DNA of 64,000 nt from positions 46,669,892 through 46,733,891 of the forward strand of contig NC_081835.1 in assembly GCF_030867095.1 (NCBI RefSeq), written 5' to 3'. Made by a program: the position numbers and the translations under genes. Each line of letters opens with the position of its first letter. The first letter of the stretch is position 1. This document shows positions 54,043 through 64,000 of the stretch, piece by piece. The notes beneath the pieces were generated by a model. That model did not search any database and was not told the DNA's origin. It saw only the letters and a program-made list of their open reading frames with translations. This DNA is from Alligator mississippiensis (Eukaryota > Chordata > Crocodylia > Alligatoridae).

Positions 54043-54093
54043 AATCCCAGTATAAAAAACCTATGGGAATCCCAGTATAAAAAAACCTATGGG
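54043..54093 (+). repeat. Tandem duplication of a 25-26 bp unit
   Basis: The unit aatcccagtat...cctatggg is present twice head to tail (54043-54067 and 54068-54093), differing by one A in the A-run. Confidence 0.85.
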
Positions 54094-57000
54094 AAAAAAG
54101 TGGGGCGGCACACATGGCTGCAGCGTGTGCTGCCTGAAACCAGAGCCTGGCTGGCTAAAGCCATACTCCAGCTGCTAGTCAGGCTCTGCATGCCCAGATC
54201 ACCATTGCTGCTGCCCCAGGAGACCACCCCCTCTCCCCCGGGCCTCTGATAAGTGATAAGGCTGCTGGGGCCAGCCCAGGTGCTGGCCCCAGCCTCCCTT
54301 TCCCCACCTAGGGCAATTTGCCACACATCAGAGTGTACACGCAGGGGCATGCCCAGGGACAACTATCAGTGGTACAAATATGTGCTGCTGCTATTTGTCC
54401 CCAGGGAAATGCATATTCCTGCTCATGGGGACGTGCCCACGAGTTCTGAGAGACCATCACTAAAATGCACCGAGAGGGGAGACCTGAAGGGCTAGGATAC
54501 CGAGAGAAGTTTGGCCAGGTGGGTAATGCAGAGTGCACTCATCGTGTTAAGGAGTTTTCACTTGTTACCTAGCTTTGGAAGTGCCACTTGCTAAATGTGG
54601 GATGAATGGGACAGAGGTGAGTAATCAGGCCATAAAGCAGTCAAGTGGGTCTAATGGAAAGAGGAGAGGATGGAGAAACCCTCAGAGCTCACTGCCATCA
54701 GGAGTCATTGGGTGCAGCCTGGGCACTCGGACATCCACAATTAGAGAGAGAGATGGAAAAGCACAAGGACAGTCCTCCACTAGACGTCACGCATTGGCTT
54801 GACAGCTCCAACCCTCCCAGCTGGCCTGAGGCCCTGGCTGTTGGACAGTGACGCAGATATCTGAGGACATTCAGTGGAGGGGACAAGAGGGAAACTTTTC
54901 TACCTAGCTTACAATGACAGGAACAGTCACTGCCCTTTATGGCAAGATACCATGTGTGCCTCCTGTATACCAAGCTGACTTCTCCTGCTCTCTGAGGAGA
55001 TGTGGCTCTCAGCTCTCTTGCCAATTGGCGTGAGATCCCCAAGAACATCCTACATGTTCAGGTACCACCCAGATATCTAGCTCACCAGCCACGACACCTT
55101 GCCACTACCTGGATGTGTCTGAATTCTCAGTCTCACTCCCCGTGAGCTGCCTTGAACATCTACAGCTGAACTGTCATAAACCTGCCCATTCCCTGCCACA
55201 CCTAACAAGAGCCAGAGCACACTGGAATGGGACTGTGCAATAATTTGGCTTGAAATCATGACAGGGTGTGAATTATTGTCCATTAATTTACACATTGTGT
55301 ACAGTTAAGCACAAGGCCTAGGGTCAAGTGCTTTCAGCGCAGCCTGGTATGAAGTAATGCAGGGTAATTCATGGTCTCTGGTGCCTTATTGCTATTATAG
55401 AATGTAATTTTCTGTTAAAAACATATTTGTACATGTTAATTAACCAGCGCGGCTTCCACATCAGTAGCTGCGAAGTGCGTTCTGGCTCCAGGCTCCCGCC
55501 AGCCAATCAGATCACAAGCCTGCCTCTCGCCGGCCTCTTTGACAGTCTGTATTTTTAACAGCCTCATTAGTGGGGATTTTTTTTCCCTTTGAAGATAATG
55601 AGAATTACTGCAGAGCATCTGGAATAAGCGGACAATGTGAGCTGTTTGCAGGGGGTTGGGACAGGCATGCAAGCCCTTGTTCTGCCCTCAGTGGCTGGAT
55701 GCATGCAGTAGGATAGTTCTCTCTGTCTCCTTTTGTCTTTTCCATATGCGCTTTCTTGTTAACTGCCTGTGTGGCAAGGCACCTGCTCCACGTTGGAGCA
55801 CAGACAAGACTTCTGTAGGGTGGAATTATGATGAGAGGAGTAGCTGCTGCACCGTCTCTCTCAGGGTTTGGCCCCTGTCTACATATTCCAATTACTAAGC
55901 CAGACCTGCTCGGGCTTGCTCTTCCTGGATTCATTTAAAGACAATTTTATGAAGTCTCCTACTCTGACAAAGAAGAATTTTGCAATATTTCAATGGGAGA
56001 TTGAATATGTCGCCTATGATGATGCTGATGTTTCTACCTCCCTCCAGTCTGAGCTTGCCTGAACCAGGTAGTGGCCCAGTGTCTGCAATTCTTATTGCTA
56101 TATAACACCAACGGACAGAACTCCTGGCCAGATAAATGTGTGCTGGGGGGCTGGGGGACCGGGGGAGAGGGGCAGGGAAACAAGCTCCCAGAGCTCCTGG
56201 TAGGAGCTGGGAAAGGGTGGAGTAGTATGGGGAAGACCTCCTGAGCGGTTGGGACAGTGGTGGAGAATGGGGCATGTGCATGGATGGTGGGCTGGAAAGC
56301 AATGCCCAGGCTAGTTCTGCTGTCATTACAGGCCATTCTGGAACTCCGAGCACTCCCCTTTAGAGCTGCATTTCTTGATCCTTTCCCCCTTAGCCTTGAC
56401 TTATCCTTGGCCAATTGTGGTTCTATGTAGCAAGGAAAACAGGGAAGAAGGAAAATGAGGGAGCAGAATCCTCAAGAGCAACATTTTTCAAAAGAATCTC
56501 CCTCCCTGGTAAGGTAAGGTTTCCATTTTCACCTTGCATCTCCCCAGCATCTGGTGAAAAGAGATCCAGAGAAATTAGATCTAACAATTCAACTGAAGCA
56601 AAGCATCTTGCTGAAAGCACACAGGGCAACTGAGGTCCACACCCTCTCTGAGCAGTTAATGACTGGTGGAGGGTAGTTTGCTTTTGGTCATTAACCTTAG
56701 CTTGTCCTTATTTCCCTTGTGGTCCAAGGCCATTGTCCTGGCTACTATGAAGCTATACTTCATGGATTAACAGTGAGATTACAGTCTTCTGGAGTGTCAG
56801 AAAATAGCCTGCTCATTAAGAGGCAGGCAGTGTGATGATGCCTCCCCTCTCACCCCTTCTCATGGTGATTGGGAAGTAGCTGCCAGTTTGGGAGCCTTTG
56901 TTATTGGTTTACATGAGCACACATACCAAGGACAGCTCTGGAATGAACACTGTGGTACTGATCCAGCAACCGCTTTGATCGTGGGAGCTCCACTGGGATT

Positions 57001-58221
57001 CCCACACAATCATCTCATAGGATTGTCCCTTCTTCATCACCCTAAGGAATACGTCAACCAATGGCTGGTCCTACAGAGCTTCTCAGCACTGTGGTCATGG
57101 CAGATGGGATCAACTGGCCATATCTTACTGTTAGTTCTACAGTGATATAGGTGTGCATGGTGTATTGCATATAAAAAGGTAAGGGCCTGTGCTCAGAGGA
57201 ACATGCAGCTGCAGTTAGGAAGGATACAGCAATGGGTCAAAGGGAAGGAGCGAGCTTCACTGTGAGTTCACGTCAGCTTGCCATGAGACATTTGTACAGA
57301 ACACACTCACTATAGACAGTTCCTCTCAAAAGGCTGCCTGTAGATGCAGAGCTCAGATTCATGGCTTCTAGTTTCAGGGCTCATTTGCACAGGTGATGCC
57401 TGTGAGTAGCCTTCACTGCTCATGACTGCTGTGAACCATAGGTGGACTATCAGGAAATAGAGCAGAAGGAGTGCAATGGGATCACTGGGGTTGATGACCC
57501 ACATAAAATATGTGGGTATTTTCATTAACAACAAACTATGGAACTACCAGGAATGTTAACACATGAGGAGTGAGGGGATCCCACAAGAGACGCTTGCCAT
57601 ATGTAGAGGAAGACTCCTCCCTCCCTTCCTTCTCTGGTCTTCCCTTCTTTCCAGAGAGATTTTCAGTGAGCTCATGATCTGTTTGAGATGCCTCAGACAT
57701 CATCATGCAAGGTGCAAGGGATGCCATAAGTTCTATGTAGGCCTCTTGTTAGCCCTTGCCAGTGGATTGGAATTGTGCTGCCATGTCACAATGATGAACA
57801 TCCTATCATGGCACAATGAAGTTGCGTTATCTTCAAGTCACATTCAGTATTTTGGGAGGTATTTGATATCCTATGAGCTGAGGGAGACCCCTGTTGCTGG
57901 AAATTAAGATTGACGGCATCCTGAAATGGTTGTTAGAGCTTTCCTCAAAATCCTAACCCTCTTTTTTGTGTCAGCCCTACAGGGTTCTCCACAAGAGCTC
58001 AGTGAATCAGGCTGGTTGCCTGCTCATCTCCATCCTGCACATATGCTGCCTTGTGACAGAGAGCACCAGGCTTATGTCCACAGGCATACTAGTCTAAGAT
58101 GCTAGACACTGACATTTGAAACATATGACTGGAGCTGCTTTAGTTTCCCCACCTGTAAAATGAGAAGCAGGCTAATACCCATCTACCTTGCAGCAATATT
58201 GTGAGGCTTAATAACTTACTT
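54094..58221. other. Non-coding; putative conserved island
   Basis: The block at about 55385-55640 combines AT-rich cores (acatgttaattaacc, gcctcattagtgg, gaagataatgagaatt) with a CpG-containing GC-rich middle (ccagcgcgg, gctgcgaagtgcg, ctcgccggcc) and a CCAAT box (agccaatcag). It looks like a regulatory element or promoter fragment. Elsewhere no gene was recognised. A MIR-like patch (tttccccacctgtaaaatg) lies near 58145. Confidence 0.3.
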
Positions 58222-58546
58222 CAGTGGTTCTCAACCTTTACACATACAAAGCTTCCCTTGTTAGACTGGAGGAACTTCTTGGAAAATGTGGGCTTGTAGC
58301 TTTCACTTGTTTCTTGACTGCAGAAAATACTAAAGCAATTCTTCTGTTGCAAAGAATGCAGAGAGACCCCCAACAGGTCAAAATGGCTTAGATACAATGA
58401 TTTAAATTTGCAATCTCTGGGTTTATTTTGTGAATCACGTGTTAGGTGTTTGCACCCCTAACAGTGCTAATATTGTGCAGCACCCCATGGCACAATATGA
58501 TCTCAAAGTATCTTAGGGTGTTGCTTACCCTGACTGAGAAACACTG
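58222..58546 (+). mobile_element. hAT-type MITE, family 3 copy b
   Basis: About 325 bp with ends cagtggttctcaacc and, inverted, cagtgtttctcagtc. The flanking octamers acttactt (58214-58221) and actttgtt (58547-58554) match at 6 of 8 positions. It aligns with the reverse complement of 8734-9035 over its length. No coding capacity. Confidence 0.75.
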
Positions 58547-59319
58547 ACTTTGTTATTGAAAAGCACGTAGAAAATTAATATGTTCCCACACATTGCGTGC
58601 AGTGGACCCTTCAAACATTGCAACAGAATCAAGTTATTGGCCCCTAAGATTCAGAGAACAGAATGTGAAATAAAAAGAGAGAAATATAAAAAAAAAAAAT
58701 GAAGAAACTGGAAGTTCAGCTTTCAGAAAGCCCTAATGGTTCAGGAAGGGAGGAGCGAAGACAGTTTCAGCATGTCACTGAAAGTAATGCGTGACCTTCA
58801 TCCTGACAGGGAACATGGTAGAACTAGTAGGGGAGGGCTGACAGGTTAGACTGCTGACTTGTTACCATCAGCTCTGTTGTAGGGGAGGGCTTGGTTGGGA
58901 AAAGGTTTATTGCTGTGGAAGATATTTTGCAAAGACAAAGCATGAAGATAAAGCAGCCTCCCTCTGGAAGTTTTTAATGTGGGAGAACATGTAGGAATGA
59001 AAGGCTCTGACTGGGTGAATGAGAAACTATTCTTTATTACCCAGGACCAGGTGCCAGTCAAAGCTTTCCAGCCCCCAGTTTCCCACATGCCATTCCTTTG
59101 AGATGGCTAAAGTTTCCTTAAAAGAGACCGTAAAAATAGCACAGTAGGTGGGGAGTCCACAGTAACTGTCCACAACAAGAAACAGAATCTTACAAATTGC
59201 ACACACTTGTGTATGCCCATCGCATGCAAAAATATAGGTACATAATCTCCATGTACAATTGTAGCACTTGTGTACACAGTTGTCACAGCTACACAGGCAA
59301 ATGGTCAGGTAGACATTTA
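58547..59319. other. Non-coding; TG/CA-rich end
   Basis: No gene was seen. From about 59190 to 59300 the sequence has TG/CA alternations (gcacacacttgtgtatg, cttgtgtacacag) that merge into the CR1 copy. Confidence 0.35.
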
Positions 59320-60549
59320 CCTGACCTTTTACTTGCCTTTTATGGCCAGGTGACTATATCCTTGGATAATGGTGTCGCCATGGACGTAGTCTTTCTAGAC
59401 TTTAAGAAGGCCTTTGACACTGTCTCTCACCCCATCCTCATCAATAAATTAAACGACTGTGGCATTGATGCCTACGCAGTTGGATGGGTAAAAAATTGGT
59501 TGATGGGGTGCACCCAGAGAGTAGTGGTGGATGGGTTGTACTCAACCTGGCGAGATGTGAGCAGTGGGGTACCCCAGAGCTCGGTCCTTAGGCCCGCACT
59601 GTTTAACATCTTCATCAGCGACTTGAACAAGGGGGTGGAAAGCACGCTGTCCAAGTTTGCTGATGATACTAAGATGTGGGACGAGGTGGACACACTTGTA
59701 GGGAGAGAGAGGCTGCAACTAGATTTAGACAGACAACAAAAGTAGGCAGACGAGAACAGGTTGGGGTTCAACGTAGACAAATGTAGGGTGCTGCACCTTG
59801 GGAGAGGGAATCCATAGCATACATACAGGCTGGGGAGTTCCCTTTTTGAAAGCACAGAGACGGAAAGGGATCTTGGAGTCATATTGACTCCAAGATGAAC
59901 ATGAGCCGCCAATGCCAGACCGCAGGCAGCAAGGCCAGCCATACCTTGTCATGCATCCAAAGGTGCATCTCAAGCCAGTCCAGAGAGCTGATACTCCCCC
60001 TCTATGTAACTTTGGTCAGGCCACAGTTGGAGTACTGCATCCAGTACTGGATGCCACACTTCGAAAGGGATGTGGCCAGCCTGGAGAGGGTTCAGAGGAG
60101 GGCTACCCGCTTGGTGAGAGGGCAGCAGGACAGGCCCTACGAGGAGACACTGAGGGACCTGAACCTGTTCAGCCTCAGCAAGAGGAGACTGAGGGGGGAC
60201 CTGGTGGCTGCCTACAAACTCATCAGGGGAGATCAACAGCAAATAGGTAGAGGTCTTTTCTCCCCAGCACCACCTGGGGTGACAAGGAACAATGGTAATA
60301 AGCTGATGGAGAATAGGTTTAAGTTAGAGATCAGAAGGCAATATTTTACAGTTAGGGTGGCCAAAATCTGGAACCAACTTCCCAGGGAAGTGGTCCTCGC
60401 CCCTTTCCTTGGGCAAATTCAAGAGGAGGTTGGATGATCACCTGTCTGGGGTCTTGTGAACCCAGCATTCATTCCTGCCTGTGGCAGGGGGTCAGGCTAG
60501 ATGATTTGTTCAGGTCTCTCCTGACCCTAGCTACTATGAAACTATGAAA
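59320..60549 (+). mobile_element. CR1 LINE copy C, 5'-truncated
   Basis: The element starts inside ORF2 just before the reverse transcriptase palm and continues to the 3' tail (gcagggggtcaggctagatg, ctactatgaaactatgaaa). It lies tail to tail with copy D, about 380 bp away. Confidence 0.92.
59330..60437 (+). pseudogene. CR1 ORF2 reverse transcriptase remnant (copy C)
   Basis: Two main fragments are seen, 59197-59745 (CR1-like from about 59330) and 59895-60437. Motifs are [31 protein letters not shown] and the catalytic FADDTKMWD, then LVRPQLEYCIQYW, RRATRLVRG and KRRLRGDLVAA. Stops and frame changes lie between fragments, and the catalytic FADD is retained. Confidence 0.9.
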
Positions 60550-60926
60550 CCTGGCCTTTTGTGCATGCAGTTGCTGTAACTAATGACTTCCATTCACAGG
60601 AAGGGTAAATGCAATTGTGTATGAGATATTATCAGGATACAGGACCTAATTTGCTTAATTAACGAGTCAAAAGATTATGCTTTTCAAACTCAGCCTGGAC
60701 CTGAAATTTCAACTGGCTGCTTTGCCCAATCACCCCACCTAACAATGTTTCTATAACTGGGATTTGTAATAGGACAAGTGAAGGTGCATGAAACACAGCA
60801 GAACCCAACACAATCCATCACAGAGTCCCAGTAGCATCTGACCTTTATCTACTTTGTCCAATAGGATCCTAGAATCCTAAAATATATGAGTCACAAAATG
60901 TACCCCCTTCGTGACCTTGCACCAGG
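60550..60926. other. Non-coding spacer between two CR1 copies
   Basis: About 380 bp of unique-looking AT-rich DNA. Nothing was recognised. Confidence 0.4.
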
Positions 60927-61012
60927 ATATAGAAACATAGTAAATTAGGACTGGAACAGATTTCAAAAGGTCATCTAGTCCAACCCCCTGCTCGAAGCAG
61001 GACCATCCCCAA

Positions 61013-62535
61013 CTAGATCATCCCAGACAAGGCTTTGTCTAGTTGGGTTTTAAAAACCTCCAAGGATGGAAATTCCACAACCTCTCTGTGTAACCTGTTC
61101 CAGTGCTTTACTACCCTCCTGGTGAGAAAGTTTTTCCTAATATCTAATATCAACTTTGCTTCCTGCAACTTGAGACTATTGCTCCTTGCTCTGTCATCTG
61201 TCACTACTGAGAACAATCTAACTCCATCCTCTTTGGAAGCCCTCTTCAGGTAGCTGACAGCTGCTATTAAATTCCCCCTCAGTTTTCTCTTCTCCGTACT
61301 AAATAAGCCCAGTTCCCTCAGCCTCTCTTCATAAATCATGACCTCCAGCCCCCTAACCATTTTTATTGTCCTCTGCTAGACTACCTCCAATTCGTCAATA
61401 TCCTTTTGGTAGTGGGGAGCCCAAAACTGGACACAGTACTTCAGATGTGGTCTCACCAGTGCTCAATAGAGCGGAATAATCACTTCTTTTGATCTGCTGG
61501 CAATACTCCTACCAAAGCAGCCCAGTATGCTGTTAGCTTTCTTTGTAACAAGGGCACACTGTTGGCTTATATTCTGTTTATTGTCCACTGTAACCCCTAG
61601 GTCCTTTTCTGCAGAGCTGCTGCCCAGCCAGCCAGCCCCAAGTCTGTACCAGTGCATGGGATTGTTCTGTCCTAAGTCCAGGACTTCACAGTTGTCCTTA
61701 TTGAACCTTATGAGATTTCTTTTAGCCCTATCTTCCAATTTGTTGAGGTCTCTCTGAATCCTAGCCCTACCCTCCAGCATATCTACTACTCCTCCCAGCT
61801 TGATGTCATCTGCAAACTTGCTAAGGGTGCACTCTGTGCCATCTTCCAGATCATTAATGAAGTTATTGAACAAAACCAGTCCCAGCACCAACCCCTGGGA
61901 CACTCCACTTGATACTGGTTGCCAACTAGACATTGAGCTATTGATTATTTGAGCCCAACAATCCAGTCAGTTTTCTATCCACCTTACAGTCCATTCATCC
62001 AACCTATACTTCCTTAGCTTGCTTGCAAGAATATTGTGGGAGACCATATCAAAAGCTTGCTAAAGTCAAGGTATACCATGTTTACCACTCTTCCCACATC
62101 CACAGAGCCATTCATCTTATCATAGAAAGCAATCAGGTTGGTCAGGCATGACTTGCCCTTGGTGAATCCATGCTGACTGCTCCTAATCACCTTCTTCTCC
62201 AAGTGCTTAGAAATGGATTCCTTGATGACCTGCTGCATGACTTCTATAGGGGCTGAGGTGAGGATGACCAGTCTGTAGTTTTCTGGATCCTCCTTCTCCC
62301 CTTTCTTAAACATGGATACTATATTACTACTTTTCCAATCATCCAGGTGCTCTTCTGACTGCCACGAGTTTTCAAAGATAATGGCCAGAGTCTCTGCAGT
62401 CACATCAGTCAACTCCCTTAGCACCCTTGGGTGCATCATGTCTGGCCCCATGGACTTGTACATGTCCAGGTTTTCTAAATAGACCCTAACCTGAGATGAA
62501 AGAGGCATTGAGTACTTCAGTCTTTTCCATGTCAT
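61013..62535 (-). pseudogene. CR1 ORF2 reverse transcriptase remnant (copy D)
   Basis: Fragments are 62014-62535 (NYRLVILTS, QHGFTKGKSCLTNLIAFYDKM, VYLDFSK), 61463-61933 (SGVSQGLVL, KFADDIKLGG) and 61013-61360 (YEERLRELGLFSTEKRKLRGNL). The catalytic FADD is intact, but the frame is broken after the first palm motif. Confidence 0.9.
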
Positions 62536-63169
62536 CTGTCACTAGGTTGCCTCCTGCATTTAGTAAGGGACCCACACTTCCCCTGATCTTCCTCTTGTTG
62601 CTGACGTATTTGTAGAAACCCTGCTTGTTACCCTTTACATCTCTTGCTAGCTGCTACTCCAGTTGTACTTTGGCCTTTCCTGATTTCACCCTGCATACCC
62701 AAGCAATACTCTCGTGCTTCTATCTAGTTGTTTGTCCAAGCTTCCACTTCTTGTAAGCTTTTCTTTTTGTGTTTTATCTCACTGAAAAGCTCGCTGCTAA
62801 GCCAAGCTGGTCTTCTGCCATACTTGCTAGTCTTCCTGTGCATCAGGATGGTTTGTTCCTGCACACTCAGTAGTTTTTTTAAAATACAACCAGGTCTCCT
62901 GGACTCCTGTCCCCCTCAGACTGGCCTCCCAGAGGATCCTGCCTATCAGTTCCCTGAGTAAATCAGAGTCTGTTTTTCTGAAGCCCAGGGTCCTTACTCT
63001 GCTGCTCTCCTTCCTTCCTTTCCTTAGGTTCATGAACTCAATCCTCCCATGGTCCCTGCTGCCCAAGTTGCCATCCACTACTGCATCCCCAACCAATTCT
63101 TCCCTGTTTATCAGTACAGCCCCTAGTTGGCCTCTCCAACACTTGCACCAGGAAGTTGTCCCCAACAGT

Positions 63170-63782
63170 CTACAAAAACTTACTTGATTGTCTGCACACT
63201 GCTGTATTGCCCTCCCTGCAGATGTCAGGGTGATTGAAGTCCCCGTTGAGGACCATGGCCTGTGATTGGGAAAATTCTGTTAGCTGTTTGAAGAAAGCCT
63301 CATCTACCACTTCCTCCTGGTCTGATGGTCTATAGCACACACCCAACAGGACATCACCCTTCTTGGTCTCCCCTCTGACCCTAACCCAGAGACTCTCACC
63401 AGGCCTATCTCCAGTTTCATACTGGAGCTCTGAGCAATCATATGGCTCTTTTATATAAAGTGCAACTCCTCCTCTTCTTCTCCCCTGCCTGCCCTTCCTG
63501 AACAGTTTATACCCATCCATGACAGTGCCCCAGGCATGCGAGCTCCCACCAAGTCTGTTATTCCAATCACATCATAGTCCCGTGACTGTGCAAGGACTTT
63601 CATTTCTTCCTGTTTCCCAGGCTCCATGCATTTGTGTGCAGACACATGAGGTAACTAGCTGATTGTTCTACATTCTCAAGAAGAATGAGAGCACTTCCCC
63701 TGTTGCCCCCTCCAGCTTGTGCTTTCTTCAAGTCACCCACTTCCCCAATTACCTCAGGGCTTTGGTCTCCATCCCCTGACAA
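63170..63782 (-). pseudogene. CR1 ORF2 endonuclease remnant (copy D)
   Basis: Overlapping fragments show the APE-type endonuclease of CR1: CLHTNAWSLGNRKK (N-terminus), AQSRDYDVIGIT, MDGYKLFRKGRQGRRRGGVALYIKE in part, VLLGVCYRPS, and MVLNGDFNHPDI with the catalytic GDFN motif. The domain spans three overlapping frames, so it is interrupted. Confidence 0.88.
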
Positions 63783-63784
63783 AC

Positions 63785-64000
63785 TTAGTTTAAAGCCCTC
63801 CTCACTAGGTTACCAATCCTGTCTGTGAAGATGCTCTTCCCTCTCTTTGTCAGGTGGATCCTGGCTCTTCCCTGCAATCCTTCTTCTTGGAACAATATCC
63901 CATGGTCAAAGAAGCCAAAGCTCTGCTGCCAACACCATCTGTGCAGCCATGCATTGATCTGAAGGATGTGTCCACTCCTACCTGGGCCCTTCCTCTTGAC
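63785..64000 (-). pseudogene. CR1 ORF1 C-terminus (SGNH esterase end), partial
   Basis: Seventy-one codons stay open from the window edge to a TAA at 63785-63787. The peptide includes QINAWLHRWCWQQSFGFFDH and IHLTKRGKSIFTDRIGNLV, matching the C-terminal part of the CR1 ORF1 esterase/SGNH-hydrolase domain (INDWL...GFGFFDH...DGLHLTKRG...NLVRRALN in the family). The Asp of the usual D-x-x-H pair is replaced (ARIH), which fits decay. ORF2 begins just downstream. Confidence 0.8.

Larger units (their letters stand above)
60927..64000 (-). mobile_element. CR1 LINE copy D, long, continues past the window edge
   Basis: The 3' end is at about 60927 (gaaacatag tail, then the aggtcatctagtccaaccc block). 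Reading -, the order is the ORF1 C-terminus (64000-63785), ORF2 endonuclease (about 63780-63170), linker, reverse transcriptase (about 62535-61463) and C-terminus (61360-61013). Relative to copy A about 110 bp is missing near 62491. It exceeds 3 kb and its 5' end is not reached, so it is the most complete CR1 here. It is broken by several frame interruptions. Confidence 0.93.

Noticed and set aside
53781-54080. 99-codon + strand open frame
   Set aside because: No recognisable family. It runs into the tandem duplication, and its composition is that of AT-rich non-coding DNA.

Overview
This window looks like vertebrate nuclear DNA from a sauropsid. A crocodilian is favoured and a turtle is possible. 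The reasons are many CR1 LINE copies, including one that runs from the ORF1 esterase C-terminus through endonuclease to reverse transcriptase, ancient MIR/CORE-SINE-like fragments, several small hAT-type MITEs with 8-bp target duplications, and sparse genes split by large introns. There is no bacterial-style coding. Almost all open frames here are chance frames or repeat-derived.

Two host genes can be supported. One is the first coding exon of a group II metabotropic glutamate receptor, best matched to GRM2 (+ strand, ATG at 41526, donor after 41996). The other is an IQ-motif gene of the IQCF family (- strand, last exon 49203-49619, previous exon 50738-50899). GRM2 and the IQCF cluster are also neighbours on human 3p21.2, so the pairing fits conserved synteny. 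A CpG-rich stretch at about 15.0-15.4 kb ending in a strong splice donor is proposed as a GRM2 non-coding first exon and promoter, with a split REST/RE1-like half-site pair just upstream. No second GRM2 coding exon is seen in the remaining 22 kb.

Layout: 0-5 kb, TG-rich tracts, an LTR fossil with a hAT MITE inside it, and a CR1 tail split by another MITE. 5.1-6.9 kb, a CR1 copy (-). 7-15 kb, non-coding DNA with MITEs, MIR-like pieces and TG/CA tracts. 15-41 kb, candidate exon 1 and a possible 26-kb intron holding putative conserved non-coding islands, a (GA)n array of about 167 bp, a CR1 copy (+, 35.5-36.9 kb) and a second LTR fossil (39.1-39.7 kb). 41.4-42.0 kb, the GRM2 exon. 42-49 kb, non-coding DNA with a MITE, a three-copy 53-bp repeat, an octamer-bearing AT-rich island, a MIR and a CR1 tail. 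49-51 kb, the IQCF exons. 51-59 kb, non-coding DNA with a palindrome-rich foldback element (52.0-52.3 kb) and a MITE. 59.3-60.5 kb, CR1 (+). 60.9-64 kb, a long CR1 (-) running off the right edge.

No wholly new biological system was recognised. The observations most worth following are the orphan GRM2 exon with an antisense IQCF gene downstream, the candidate GRM2 promoter, the CTCF-like motif next to the GRM2 start codon, and the palindrome-array element at 52 kb.
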